Shown here: piece after piece, positions 30,481-41,974 of the stretch | Position numbering within the stretch: position 1 is the first letter of the stretch | Layout: each line of letters opens with the position of its first letter | Assembly (NCBI GenBank): GCA_023101885.1 | Contig: JALPQD010000005.1 | Location: 941,520-1,005,519, forward strand | From: Typhlomys cinereus | Taxonomy: Eukaryota; Chordata; Mammalia; Rodentia; Platacanthomyidae | Reading direction: 5' to 3' | DNA length: 64,000 nucleotides | The notes under the pieces: model-generated | Databases searched by the model: none | Told to the model about the DNA's origin: nothing | The model's input: the letters and a program-made list of their open reading frames with translations, nothing else | Program-made: the position numbers and the translations under genes

Positions 30481-31838
30481 GACTTCTGCACCGTGCTCGT
30501 TTAGGGTCCTGGAAAGGAGGGAAATAGGGGCGATCGCTTGGCGGACGGCCACCTCCAGTGCCTGGAGGGCGGATGGGGGCCTCTTCGGTCCTGTCCCCCT
30601 CTATGTGGGGGTATCCCTGGCAGATAAAGAAATGATTTTTTTAATTGCAATTTTTTTTTTAAACCTCCGGCAGTGAAGAAGAATTGCTCCAGGTCGAGGG
30701 GAGGAGAGGTAGGTGCCGGTTGTAGAGGGAGAGCCGGGGTGTGAGGTCCTAGCGGGGGCACAGCAGTCCGGGATGTGTGTGTCACAGAAAGTGGGGAGAT
30801 AAGGGTTTGCTGGAAAGAAAAGAAAACGATAAGAATAGGAAGCAGGAGGAAGAGAACGTAGGAGGCAGAGATGAGACCGAGGGAGTTCTAGACAAATCGG
30901 AAGTCCCCAACTTGAGTTTTCCAGGTTCCTGTTACCTCGACGATTTTCTCTTGATTTTGAAAAGTATATATATATATATATTTTTTTTTTATCGGACTAG
31001 AAAACTTTGAGGGGGTATTTTTGGAAGAGAGCTGGCTTCTGGAAAGTTTCCTTGGCTGCTTGTATAATACCCGCCCCCCCCCACAGCGTTTACTGAGCAG
31101 CTATTTCATGTTCTGTGCTGGATTGTAGGAAGAGCCTGCACAGGCAGGAATTCCCATCAGTAGTAGCGTTGAATGAAGACTGTTTACTCCCTAAACAACC
31201 CTGAGCCCATCCGTTTGCCAAGTGACTCAGACCTTGCTCCTCGAAGCCGCTGGGCGCACATCGCCTTGCACACCTGGAGAAGAATCCTCTCTCACACACA
31301 GACACACCACTTATCAGTACAGTTTATGACTATCGACCAGATGGTACCATCGGTTATGCCAGGGTTAGGGCCCTCCCGGCACCCACTGGCTAAAACTGTG
31401 TTAGAATCCAATTTCGACATTAAAAAAAAATCAAAAATTAAAATGAGGTGCTGAAAATAAGAGGGAAAGCCAGAGTGCTTGACTTGTGTTGATTGGTTAT
31501 TTAGGGGACCCTCCACAAAATGACGGGGCCATGGTAGAGTTGGAAACGTGATTTGGCAGGAGATTCGTGCATTTGAACATAGTATCTTAGATCCCTCTAG
31601 TTTTCTCTGGAGGGTGTACGTCTGTGTACTTTGTTGATTGAAAGCTAACAGATTAGCAGGTCACAGAGAACCGTCCTCAGCTGACCCAAGTTCCCTTCCC
31701 CCAGTTTCGTCTTTGCCATGCTTCTAGGGATGATGCAACAAAGTATTGAGCCGTATCCACCATTCCCTCCCTGTTCTTTATTCCCTCCCCCTTAGCATTA
31801 AAAAAAGAGAAAAAAGTCTGAGCAACCTTTGACCCTTT
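30481..31838. other. Low-repeat stretch downstream of CpG island 1
   Basis: Probable start of an intron if the island promoter reads rightward. An (AT)n patch at 30966-30979 and a diverged MIR-like piece (CAGCTATTTCATGTTCTGTGC) near 31095-31150 are all I see. Confidence 0.4.
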
Positions 31839-32104
31839 TAATTTTTTTTATTATTTATTCAATTGTGCATGTATGTGTGTGTGTATGTATGTGTGTGTGT
31901 AGAACCACGGGCAAATTCGGGAACCACCTTGGATCACCTCCACCTCCTCCTTGTTTACTCTGCCCTACCAGGACCAGAAACACAGGCCGCCCCCCGCTTC
32001 AGCCTGGCATCTATACGTAGAGTCTAAGATCCGAACTCAGGACTTTCCACCTGCGAGGCAGAGGCTTAACTCCTGAGCCACCTCTTTTTTTTTTTTTTTT
32101 TTTT
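31839..32104 (-). repeat. SINE-A2, copy 3, followed by poly(T)
   Basis: TTTATTCAATTGTGCATG, GTAGAACCACGGGCAAATTC, CACCTTGGATCACCTCC and head TTAACTCCTGAGCCACC match the A2 subfamily in reverse. An uninterrupted run of 20 T (32085-32104) abuts the head. Confidence 0.88.
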
Positions 32105-32299
32105 AACAGACCCTATATCATATTATGCAAGACTTTGGGTTAGGAGAACTAATGTGTGCATTTTGTCCAAATAGCGGGGTTGTTTTGATAGCTCTGTCAT
32201 AGAAATTAGACTGTCCCAGGATTATAGGTAAAATTGGCCCCTGGCTATGAAAGAATTAAAGTTTGGTGAGAGCTTTGTATTTGTGATCATGGACGGATG

Positions 32300-32425
32300 T
32301 GTTTTTTGTTTTATTTCTGAGATTGTCTTCTTCTACCCCAGGCTGGCCCTGAACTTGAGGCAGGTCTAATCTTTTAGCTTTCCTAGTGCTGGGATTACAA
32401 GTGTGAACCACCGTATTTGGCCACA
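32300..32425 (-). repeat. B1-type SINE
   Basis: CCCCAGGCTGGCCCTGAAC, CCTAGTGCTGGGATTACAAG and GAACCACCGTATTTGGCC are the reverse B1 order. Confidence 0.75.
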
Positions 32426-32429
32426 CAAG

Positions 32430-33040
32430 TTCTTGAAGTGATAGCTCATTAGGCGCTTCACATCTTTATAACTAAAACATTTGACATTTTAAGGAGCCAC
32501 TAGTTAGTTTTTGTTGAGTAGCGGTGACAAGCAGGATCAAGAGCGGATGCTGTATGAACTGAAGTAGGAGAGATAGTTGTAGTCAGAAGAACGGAAGAGA
32601 CCGGTACACTCAGGGTGACAGAAGCAGTTACGGTTGTCCAGGAGCCACATGGGAATGTGTGACTATCAGGGGAAGGATTGGGGGTTGCATAGACTTCTGG
32701 TTGCTGGAACGGAAGGAGGAGAAGAACACTTATTTCGAGAAGATTTGAAGAGTGACCTGCGAAGCTGGAGCAGAAATTAGGACCAACCTCGTTAGCATAA
32801 AAGTTAAACACTAGACAGATGTTAATCAGTGGCCTGGAAGCCCAAGGCTGTTCATGGGGTGATTCTGCCTCCTAGCAGACGGTTGATAAAATGTGGAGGG
32901 TTTGCACTTATCAAAGTCTGGGGGCAGGTGCTGCTGGCTTTTATTGAATAGAAATGCTATTTAAGTTTCCCATAATACACCGCCACAGCCCTCCTGTTTC
33001 TAAAGGATGATCCTGTCCACAGTGTTACTAGTGCCAAGGT
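32430..33040. other. Stretch without recognised elements
   Basis: No repeat or exon is recognised. A minus-strand open frame (32500-32811) has no supporting context. Confidence 0.45.
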
Positions 33041-33041
33041 T

Positions 33042-33220
33042 GGGCTGGGGAGATGGCTCAGCGGCTAATGCAGTGGGTGTGTAAGCTGAGAGCCTAAGTT
33101 CTGAGCCCCCCACATCAAATTTGGGCATGATGGAGAGTGTCTGTGACCCCCGTGTGGGTAAGGGGGAATCCCTGGGGTTCACTGGCCGACATTTCCAACC
33201 AGATCAAGAAAGAGAGATGG
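33042..33220 (+). repeat. SINE-D (tRNA-headed)
   Basis: Head GGGCTGGGGAGATGGCTCAGC, TAAGTTCTGAGCCCCC, ATTTGGGCATGATGG, CCTGGGGTTCACTGGCC, then CAAGAAAGAGAGATG. The same plan recurs at 48772. The third promoter-bearing SINE type in this window. Confidence 0.65.
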
Positions 33221-33221
33221 C

Positions 33222-33510
33222 GACTGGGGAAGATGACTCAGGGGCTAAAACCTCTGATTAGCAAACAAAAGCCATCTGAGTTCGGATCCCCAGATCTTAT
33301 GTAAAAATGCTGGACAGAAATAGCGGCAACCGCAACTCTGGCCCTGGAAGGCAAAGCCTGGGAAACCCCAGAGCGAAGCAATAAGGAGGTAGAATAATTT
33401 GAGATGATTTCTGACGTCACCTTTGGATCTGCACACACACACACACACACACACCACACACACACACACACACACACGTGCACTCTTGTCCACACACACA
33501 AATAAATAAG
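33222..33510 (+). repeat. SINE-A
   Basis: ACTGGGGAAGATGACTCAGG, GAGTTCGGATCCCC, GCCCTGGAAGGCAAAGCC, and a CA tail (33433-33476) plus AAATAAATAAGG. It follows SINE-D with no gap, so it probably inserted at the SINE-D tail. Confidence 0.88.
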
Positions 33511-33514
33511 GTGG

Positions 33515-34550
33515 GCAGCTATAGGAAAAAAAATTCCCCAATGTTGACCTCTGGCTCACACAAACACAGCGCCAATGTTGAAGCCCATGAGCGTCCCGGT
33601 GGCCTTTGGAGAAGTGGAATTATGTTTCTGAATAGAGGTTGGTAGTTCTTGACACCAAGCAAGGATCATTCCGCAGTTAGGGAGCCAGACGAGGGGGTCT
33701 CTGCCTTGCTCGGGCCTGAGATGATTAGGGTCTGGCCAGTGCTCAGTAGGAGAAAGAGATGGTCTTGAGGGCGACTGGTAAGCTAGCAGAGCAGTGTCAT
33801 GTTGGAATATGGGGGGGCGTCACAAGCACATGGAGGTCCACCCGGCTCCTTCAGCGCGCTCAGGAAGACGCGCTGTCTGTCACATGTTGCGCGCACATCA
33901 GCCCTCTGCTTGCAGAGGGGAACTTTGACGCACCGGGTGTCGCCTGACTCTGTTCTCGGTAGGCTTTAAGACTTCTGCATTTTAGTTCTGTCTGCCAGAG
34001 AGCAGTAGAGGGTGGTTTTGTGGAATGCTGGGCAGGGTGGGGTAGTCCTGGTTGTCTCTGAGCTAGAAGCAAGGGGGGAGAGCCGAGGGCTGATGACCCT
34101 TCCGTGGGGGAGGAGCTGTGAGCTCACCCAGTGTTTGGACATCAGGTGCCTTTTTGCAACTCTTCCAGTATTAGATGCTCCCCCCTCGGGATCTTCGTGT
34201 TATATCTGGAACAGACTTGGTCATGTCTTAGGCAAACCCAAAGGGTGCCTCATCCGAGTTGCTTGGGAATCTGCCAGGAGGTAGGCAGTATGAACTTGGT
34301 GCCCACCTAGGCTCCGCTTTTTCCTTCCTTCGGTTCCTGCTGGTAGGCCCAGAATACTCGCGACAGCATTGCACCCAGGAGAGGACAGAGGCTTAGAACA
34401 AACTTCCGTCCCTGAGCTGGCCTTGAACTTGGCCTCCTTGTGATTCTTGATTTCAGGGCTTCAGTGAAAACGGGTCAGAAATCCCAGGAAGCTTAATGCT
34501 AGATCTCCGTAGGTTCCAAGTCTGTGCAACAAGTTGGATGTTGATTGATT
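33515..34550. other. Stretch without recognised elements
   Basis: About 1 kb with no recognised repeat and no defensible exon. Confidence 0.45.
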
Positions 34551-34555
34551 AATGG

Positions 34556-34790
34556 TGGACTGAGACAGGAGCTCGTGCACCCCAAGCCGACCTCAAGCTC
34601 CCTGCCTGTGTACCCAAGGAAGGCTTCGATCTCCTGATCTTCCCGCCTTTGCCTGTGCTGGGACCAGAGAGGCACGTGCTACCAACCCTAGGGTCTCCAC
34701 CTGTGCTGGGATGAGAGAGGCACACGCCACCAAAGCCAGAGTGTGCAGAGCTGGAGAACCCAACTGAGCAACAGCCCCAGCCCCCCAAGT
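34556..34790 (-). repeat. B4-type SINE with 48-bp tandem duplication
   Basis: GAGACAGGAGCTCG, CTCCTGATCTTCCCGCC (B1 half) and the ID head CCCAACTGAGCAACAGCCCC. CCTGTGCTGGGA starts at 34652 and again at 34700. The two 48-bp units share AGAGAGGCACR and CACCAA/TACCAA parts. Confidence 0.7.
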
Positions 34791-34794
34791 AAAT

Positions 34795-35427
34795 TGCAAT
34801 AAATTTCATGGATTGAGTGGTAGGCATCCCATCATTACACAGGAGTAAAAACTCCAACTCTAATAGCACACACGCAGTCTCTTTGTAATGACCGTCCGCC
34901 GAGTTTTGTCCCTTGCTGTGGTTACATGTGTCTAGATGGTACAATAGTGAAGTTGATTAAGTCACACTTCTGTTCTGGGTCACGTGGAAAATGTGTGAAT
35001 ATCCTCTCGAGATGAAGGCTAATCCCATGAGAGGGGAGGATGTTTGGTGAATTCGGTGTCTGGACTGCAGACAATACGACAGCTAGAAGGATCAGTCCTT
35101 GGCTTTTGTAGCTGAGAACTTCCGGTCCTGGGGAGGTGCTGGGCTCCACTGTGCTGGCGAAGTGACAGAGCAGTTTCCAGAATCTCTCGGAGGCTCAGGA
35201 GGAAGATTTACCCTGTGCTTGGAGGTGTGTAAACAGTGTGATCCCGAGGGTCTTATTTATATAATTGAACCAAAAAGAGGAGCCCACAGTGGAATTTCTA
35301 GGTTTCCACATGACAGTAAGCTCTTCTGGTTTATGAAACACCTAACCAGAAGGGATTTGCTCTGGGGGAGATCACACTGGGATGAACAGTAATCAGAATA
35401 TTTGCAAGGGTGCTACCATGTGGAGTG

Positions 35428-35461
<34 letters not shown>

Positions 35462-36405
35462 GAAGGAACCCAGAGAACGGTTCTGAAAACCGAAAACCAT
35501 TTCACCTTGCTGTTCTGACTGTTGCGGGTGAAAAGGACAGGAAATTCAACAGTTGGAGATCTGAAAAAAAGCAATTTGAGATCGTTTCTCAAGTGCTGGC
35601 TGGTCTCCCTCTGTTTGTTGTGGGAGATCGCCTGGAGTCCTGGTCCTCCGGCCGCACCTGAGAGCTGCGAGCCCAGATGCGTATCGCCCCCTCAGCCTGG
35701 AGAGTGAAGATATGCTCGTTGACTTTCCAAGTGCGCTGTGCTCAAAGCTTCGGGCTCTCTGACTTAGGAAAGATGCTCATGTGAGTCCTGGAACGTTTGG
35801 GCTGGACTGTAGACTCCGTGAGGACAGGCCCCTCGTCCCACTGTCTCTGACAAAAATATATTGCATTTCCAGTCTGGGAAGACTCCCGCGAGAGCTGTTA
35901 TTGAAGCCCTGAGCCTTGCAGGAAGGATGCGGGATGAACGCAGGCACCTCTCTGACTTGTACATTGCCGATCCATGCTCAGTGCTCTCTGCTCGGCAGCC
36001 CGCCAGATGGCATTTGAATGACGAGGTCCCTTTAAGCCTGTCAGACATGACAGGGGGGACGCAGTGACACAGCGTCCTCCATTCTTAACTCTGGCTTAAG
36101 AGCAGTCTGGGGATTTCTTTTTTTTAATTTTCTACCAGGCCTATCACCATATGTGGTGAATCAAGAGTATTTGGAAGTGGAGGTTATTTCGGGGAAAGCC
36201 CTTTTGCCCACCCCCCCAACATCCTGGGATGTGGGCCAAGGCCGAGAGGCACATGGCTGTGCTGCATATATAACAGCCTCTATAGATGACGAAGACAGGC
36301 AAGGAAATGGCAGGAAGTTCTAGACTCCTTAGAAAGTGGTGACTAAGGTAGCCTGTGTCTCCAGGTGGCCCTTATGTCTCCATGCCCCCCCCATAGAAAG
36401 GTGCC
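34795..36405. other. Low-repeat stretch with poly(T)
   Basis: A long T run occupies 35430-35460. No SINE is recognised. Short open frames occur but none has adequate support. Confidence 0.4.
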
Positions 36406-36409
36406 TTGG

Positions 36410-36600
36410 GGTGTTTTTGTTTGTTTGTTATTTTGAGGTAGAGTCTTGTGTGTATCGAGAATAACCTTAAAACTTGTGATCTTCTTGACCTCCTGAGTGC
36501 TGGCATTGTAGGTGTGCACCGCCACACCGGGTGTTAGATGCCGGTGTGTAGAATCCAGAGCGTGCAGTGTGCTGGGCAGGCGCTCTGCAGCACTTCCCAA
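36410..36600 (-). repeat. B4/B1-type SINE
   Basis: TTTTGAGGTAGAGTCTTG, CCTGAGTGCTGGCATTG and CACCGCCACACCGGG (reverse B1), then GGCAGGCGCTCTGCAGC (reverse ID head). Confidence 0.65.
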
Positions 36601-36710
36601 GCACGCTCGTTGCCTTCTTGGGGGAATGCCGACTTCAACACAAATCCTCAGCCTCGTGGGTGCTGGGGTTATAGACTTGCTTTCACTAATTGTCTTGCCC
36701 AGCCTTGGTG

Positions 36711-36712
36711 GT

Positions 36713-36759
<47 letters not shown>

Positions 36760-36975
36760 CGCGCGCGCATGTGCCTGTGCCTGTGGCTGTGGCTGTGGCT
36801 GTGGAGGCTCCAGAGTGACATTGGGAATCATTCCGGATTGCTCTACCTCATTCATTACTTTCCTCTGCTTATGCTATTTCTAGCTGGCATTTTTTATGTG
36901 GGATCTGGAGATCCAAACTCAGAACTTTTGCTTTCGGACAAAGCCTTCAATCACTGCGCCTCTCCCCAATCCCCC
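36711..36975 (-). repeat. SINE-A with (GT)n(GC)n(CTGTGG)n
   Basis: The tail is about 20 GT units then 9 GC units (36751-36768). Within the body, CTGTGG, part of the normal CCCTGTGGAGG block, is expanded to four copies at 36781-36804. The body GGGAATCATTCCGGATTGC and head TTCAATCACTGCGCC follow. Confidence 0.88.
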
Positions 36976-37374
36976 TTTGTTGTGTTTTAACTTGGCAGTT
37001 TCATGATCCTTCTCCTGACATTTTACTTGCTTATGGAATCAAAAGTCAGAGAGCTGCTTAGGATCTCCAAGGTGTTCATGGCCTCCCCCACCGTCTGCTA
37101 TCCTCACAAATGCAAGGGTAGATTCCTTCGTTTCAGCCTCCGTTCCCTCAGTAACCTCCTCACGGCTCTGCTGTCTGTCTGTTCATTACTCATTAGTGTT
37201 TCTGGTAAAGGAAAGGGAGGGTCGGGTCAAGGGAGCCGCTGGAATGTGGCTCTGGTGAGCGCCATGTGCGCAGATCTCCAGGCCCTTGACCTTGTCAGCC
37301 ATGGTTTTGGAAAACATCATCCTAAAATGTGACATCAGCGGACACTCATCCAAGAATTCAGAGTTAACTGCACG

Positions 37375-37657
37375 TATGCGTGCATGTGTGTGTGTGTGTG
37401 AGCGTGTGTGTATGTGCGAGGGCAGAGATCAATGTGGGGTATCTCCTTCATTATCTTTCCACCCTGTTTTCTGAGACAAACTCTTACTGAACCTAGAGCT
37501 TAGGCTAGTCTGGTTGACCAGTGGGCTCCAGGGACCTGCCTCCGTGCCGCGGTGGTGTTACAGATCTGTGTAACCACGCCTGGCATTTCCGTGTAGTGGA
37601 TGCAGATTAGAACTCAGGTCTTCATGCTTTACCCACGAGCCATCTCCCCAACCCTCA
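37375..37657 (-). repeat. B3-type SINE, long form
   Basis: TG-rich left end, CCACCCTGTTTTCTGAGAC, TTGACCAGTGGGCTCCAGGG, CCACGCCTGGCATTTCC, GATTAGAACTCAGGTC and head CACGAGCCATCTCCCC. The same long form occurs at 44770, 50180 and 53168. Confidence 0.65.
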
Positions 37658-37911
37658 GGGGATCCTTTAAAAACCACTTAACTGCTTCGGCATGTGTTCT
37701 CGTCCTTTCTCTCTCCTGCAGTTAGGCCGCCATGCTGGGACACAGTGCTGCCCTCCTCATAACTGAGTGTAGCCGTACAGCAACTACTGCAAAAACACGG
37801 TACAGAAGGGCGTAGCCACTGATAAGGGATCATGTCTTGTTGAATAAATACAAATATGTGCCCTAAAAGCATAATTCTTCCCTTATCCCTCCATTGAACA
37901 ACTCTTTTTTT

Positions 37912-38093
37912 AATGTTTCATGTATGTGAGAGAGAGAGAGAGAGCGAGAGAGAATGCACATACAGTCCATAGGCACAGGTGCAGGTCAGAGGACGTCAGT
38001 TCTCTCCTTCCACCGCGTGGGCTTCTGGGGATGGAGCTCAGGCCGCCAGCTTTGCAAGCGGGTACCTTACCTACTGGTCTCTCTCTCTAGCCC
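37912..38093 (-). repeat. B3-type SINE with (GA)n
   Basis: A GAGA tract (37929-37953) is followed by GGTCAGAGGACGTCAG, TTCTCTCCTTCCACC, and GGTACCTTACCTACTGG. Clear reverse B3. Confidence 0.75.
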
Positions 38094-38384
38094 CTTGAAC
38101 AACTCTTGATCCTCTTTCTTCTTGTCTCCCAAGTACCAGAATGACAAGACCCGTGTCTCGGTCCCTGGCTTCTCTATACATGGATTGTGTTCAGGTATAA
38201 TTTCAGTGCAATGAATTCATTCAGTTAAATGCCCTGCTTTAATAGTGTTGTTTTTCATGCTAGCCAGTAATAAAGTGCAGCTAATTGGGAAGTGGGTTGG
38301 GTTATAGTTACATATCTTACAGAAATATATTCATTTTCTGTGTATATACACACAAGAACTAAACGAGAAAAATTGTGTGGTGTA

Positions 38385-38387
<3 letters not shown>

Positions 38388-38420
<33 letters not shown>

Positions 38421-38665
38421 CTGCGAAAGTATATATCAGAGGGCACTGTGTGTGCCTGTGGAGACAAAAGGGTGACTTTGGGGATCATCCTAGATGTTGC
38501 TACCTGCTTTTTGTATAGCTCTGGGATTTCCCAGACTCCACCTTCTGGAGCCTGAAGTACAGGCCACTGATATTTTTGTCTAGTGTTTTTACATGGGATC
38601 TGGGATCTGAGATCTGAACTCAGTCTTTGTACTTATGAGGCAGAGTATTACATTTCTCCAGTACT
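38388..38665 (-). repeat. SINE-A, left arm of an inverted pair
   Basis: (TG)n tail, ATATCAGAGGGCACTGTG, GGGGATCATCCTAGATG, GGGATCTGGGATCTGAG (a small duplication of the GATCTGAG block), and a decayed head ATTACATTTCTCCAG. It lies head-to-head with the next copy, 30 bp apart. Confidence 0.85.
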
Positions 38666-38695
38666 TTAACTTAGTTCTTTAAAAATATTTTTCTT

Positions 38696-38950
38696 AGGCT
38701 AGCTAGATGCCTCAGGGGGGTAAGACTCTGCCTTGAAAGCAGAACGTTCTGAGTTCAGATTCCAGGTCCCATGTAAAAACTGCCAGGCAGAAATGGCGCT
38801 GGCCTGCTCTTCTGGGACCCTGGGAGATCCCAGAGTGAAGCAAAAAGGAGGTAGAAGCAATCCAGGATGATTCCCTAAGTCACTCTTAGTCCTCCACAGG
38901 GACACACAGTGCCCTCTGATACACACAAACACACAAAATAATTTAAAAAA
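38696..38950 (+). repeat. SINE-A, right arm of an inverted pair
   Basis: GGCTAGCTAGATGCCTCAGG, GAGTTCAGATTCC, AGAAGCAATCCAGGATGATTC, GTGCCCTCTGATACAC and a short CA tail with AAAATAATTTAAAAAA. The middle is shortened. Confidence 0.88.
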
Positions 38951-39089
38951 TTTCTTTTGCTTAATTCTAAACTATTTTCCTTGCGAATTATTCATACCTG
39001 ACAAATTCTATGGCAAGTGGAAGCTTTAGAGTTATATTTGTAATCTCTGTAGAAGAGAGGAAGCCAGACACTAGTTACAGTTGGTAGAG

Positions 39090-39103
39090 GAGTGTGTGTG
39101 TGT

Positions 39104-39139
<36 letters not shown>
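39090..39139 (+). repeat. (GT)n microsatellite
   Basis: An interrupted GT run with one TACG break. No SINE-A body is attached on either side. Confidence 0.9.
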
Positions 39140-39140
<1 letters not shown>

Positions 39141-39557
39141 ATCTTACTTGTAAATACCAAACCATGCCTGAAGGTAGCCACTGAGATGATTTAAGGCAGT
39201 CTGTCCTCAAGCCAGGCTTGGGTGATCCGGAGGAAGCTGGGGGTGGACTGAGTGATTTAGAAAGGTCCTGGCTCAAAGGTGATCTGTGCAGCAGTTGATT
39301 TTTTTGCCCGGTGGGAATGTCGAGCCAGATCTTCAGATTTCTTGCTCTTGCTATATAAGCCAGGAATCTTGATTCTCCTGTAAAATCTGATTTTAAAAGG
39401 TTAGCTAAATCAACATTTTAAATAAGCACTTCCTGAAGACTAAACAAAAACAGCCTTGAGGGCTGGATAGAGATTAGGCACTTGGAAGTAGGTAGCCTGC
39501 CCTTTGCGCCCTGAGAAATGGGAGCAGATCCGAGTGAGCACAGTGTGTTTTAGATTT

Positions 39558-39703
39558 ATGTTTTTGTTTTTTGGTTTTTTTTGAGGCTGGGTCTCTCTGG
39601 CTCTGGCTGGCCTGGAACTTGTGACCAGTGGCCTTGAACTTGCAGTGATCTGCATCTGCCTTTCCATGCTAGGATCCTTGGCCTTCAGCACCACACGGGC
39701 TCA
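39558..39703 (-). repeat. B1-type SINE
   Basis: TTTTTTGAGGCTGGGTCTCTC, GCTGGCCTGGAACTTG, ATCTGCATCTGCC and GCACCACACGGGC follow the reverse B1 order. Confidence 0.8.
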
Positions 39704-39723
39704 TTTTGGAGAATCAGATCAAG

Positions 39724-40018
39724 GTTTGAGGAGATTGGCCCAGCAGGTAGAACATTGGCCGTCCAAGTTCCAGGACTAGAGATTGGATCCCCAGCACCGT
39801 GTACATGGTGGAAACAAGGATCCTCTTGCCAAATCACTGTTTGGGGTTCAAGAGAGAGACCCTGCCTTTGTATCTAAGGTGGAGACTTCAAGGAAAGCAC
39901 TCAGTGTAAACCTTTGACCTGCACATGCACATGCAAGCACATATTACCTCCCACCCTCACGTACATACACGAATACAGGCACACCACACATACATTCGAA
40001 CATTAAAAAAAAAAATCA
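39724..40018 (+). repeat. tRNA-headed B2/B3-like SINE
   Basis: Head GTTTGAGGAGATTGGCCCAGC, B box GAGATTGGATCCCC, ACCTTTGACCTGCACATG, a CA-rich stretch and a poly(A) tail (40005-40015). Confidence 0.6.
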
Positions 40019-40019
40019 A

Positions 40020-40915
40020 AGCAAAATTTCACACCAACTCTGTGTGTCACCTTGCACCTCCAGTCCGGAAAGCAGAACCAGACTTACAACTCCACATTTG
40101 GCAAAGTTTCTGTTCATTCGTTCCGTCCTTTACATCTGGAGCCAGGAGCTCTTCTGCCCGTGGATAGCACAGGTTCGTGGAGACGTAACTGGGGGCTGAG
40201 AGTGAACTTCAGTGAGAGCGGGTGGGTGGCCCCAAGGATAAGAAATGATAGGTCAGAATTCTCAGAAGAGGAGCAGAGTTCAGAGACCCTGGAGGCAAAG
40301 ATTTGCTTCTGTCTTCAAACGGAGCTGGCAATAAATTAGGAAGGAAGAGAGGAAAGGGGACGCCTACCGAGAAAGAAAGCTTTATGAATGACTATATGTG
40401 ACATGTGGGAGGGGCACTGGTGGCTGTTCTTTTGCCCTCTGCATTCATGTGATTGACATTGGGGAGTTGCCAGGTGGAGGATTCGGGTCAGAAAGAAGAG
40501 TAAGGGGCAGAGTCGCAGACAGCTGGTCGGATCATGGTGTTAGACCCACACCGGCGCTTGCTGCCCTCCGTCCCCAGACAGCCCCTAGGAGGCATCTGCA
40601 ACAGTCTCCGAGAAAAGATGGTACCAGCTTGCTTTGATGGCTGGCGTGCTCAGTGCTACCTAAACCAGGCCCCACGGTCCCTCGAGCAGGTAGTGATATC
40701 AGGGCTGCACTTGCCGAGCTGGGAAATTAGAGAACACTGCCCGTGGATTGAGTCCCTCCATCTCACAGCTGGCCCCGTGGTAGACACAATCCGTGCTATG
40801 ACAGGTGCTCTAGGGAACATCTTTAGTGGTTGAAGTTTCCTTTGTTCTGGTACACCCTCTGAAAGAGAAGAGGTATTGGCAGATCTTCCTGTTAGCCAAG
40901 TTCAAAATTGCAGTG
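40020..40915. other. Stretch without recognised elements
   Basis: About 0.9 kb without a clear repeat, apart from a possible MIR-like piece near 40720-40790 (GGGAAATTAGAGAACAC). No exon is supported. Confidence 0.4.
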
Positions 40916-40917
40916 TG

Positions 40918-41182
40918 AAAATTTTATTATTATTATTGTGTGTGTGTCTCTCTGTCCATCAGAGAGAGTCACTGTATATGCCCATGGAGGCCCAAGGGTG
41001 ACTTCAGGAATCATCCTGGATTCCACTACCTCTTTGCTTTGTTCTGGAGTTTCCCAGGCTTTGCCTTCTAGGGCAGGAAGTATAGGCCAGCGTTTTTTTT
41101 TCCCTGTGGGATTCAGGATTTGAACTCAGGACCTTCTGTTTGCAAGGCAGAGACTTAACCACTGAGCTGTCTCTCCAGTCCC
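40918..41182 (-). repeat. SINE-A
   Basis: TTTTATTATTATTATTG tail, CATGGAGGCCCAAGGGTG, GGATTTGAACTCAGG and head TTAACCACTGAGCTGTCTCTCC. The long TG run is reduced to GTGTGTGTGTC. Confidence 0.9.
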
Positions 41183-41364
41183 ATTCATGAGGATTTTTAA
41201 TCCATATATTTTATCCCAATCATCGTAAGTACCTAGTGTAAATTGCTTCTGGAATCCGTGTTTTTCAGGAGGAAAACAGGTTCCTCAACGGGTTTTATTC
41301 CTAAGGCTCCGATGATGTCATAGTGAGCATTGAATTAATCCTTCTAAGTGGTATAACTTAAGTA

Positions 41365-41500
41365 TATGTTCTTTTGAGATGGAGTTTCATGTAACCCAGG
41401 CTGAGTATACACTTCCTGTGTAGCCAAGGATGAACTTGGAACCTCATCATCCTGCCTCGACCTCCCCAGTCGCTGGAATTGCATCACGATGCCAGTCGAT
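41365..41500 (-). repeat. B1-type SINE
   Basis: TTTTGAGATGGAGTTTCATG, CCAGGCTGAGTATAC, GTAGCCAAGGATGAACTTGG and GCTGGAATTGCATCACG are the reverse B1 order with a small internal repeat of the CCAGGCTG/GCCAAGGATG region. Confidence 0.7.
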
Positions 41501-41504
41501 GTGA

Positions 41505-41970
41505 TGCTGGGGAAGAGCTTGTTCGTGCCAGGCAAGCTGTCAACAAGTGAACTCCCCCAGGAGCTTTAAATTTCCCACCCCCTAATTGCTGTTAGGGAGC
41601 CTGCACTTATATCTGGGCCCCCACAATGCTAATGCAAGAAGGATAGCTTTGATTTTTTCTTTCATTGTGGAAACCATTTCGCCTTCTGAAGAAGCCAGTG
41701 CAGTTTCCGCGCACTGTGACCAGGAAGAAGGAAAATTCTTCAAATTCCACCATTTGGCTGTCTTGGGATTGTGGTCCGCAGGTGGAAATCTGGAGGATCC
41801 TGGGAGGGAGTGAAACTCCAAAATAAATCATTGCCCTGGTTTGGGGGCTCTGTTGATTTTTGAGAAAGTGTACAAGAAGTCTTCCTGAACCTTCTCATGG
41901 GACCCAATTAAAAAAAGGGCTACACCTAGTGACTAATCTGGAAGTCAGAATAGGAAATATTTAGAGGGGT
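41505..41970. other. Stretch without recognised elements
   Basis: Open frames overlap on both strands at 41582-41831. That is unexceptional and unsupported by splice context. Confidence 0.4.
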
Positions 41971-41974
41971 CTGG

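Noticed and set aside
29648..30552. Ala/Arg/Pro/Gly-rich frames of 200-255 codons on both strands in CpG island 1
   Set aside because: High GC removes stop codons in all frames. Frames on both strands are equally open, so none is favoured.
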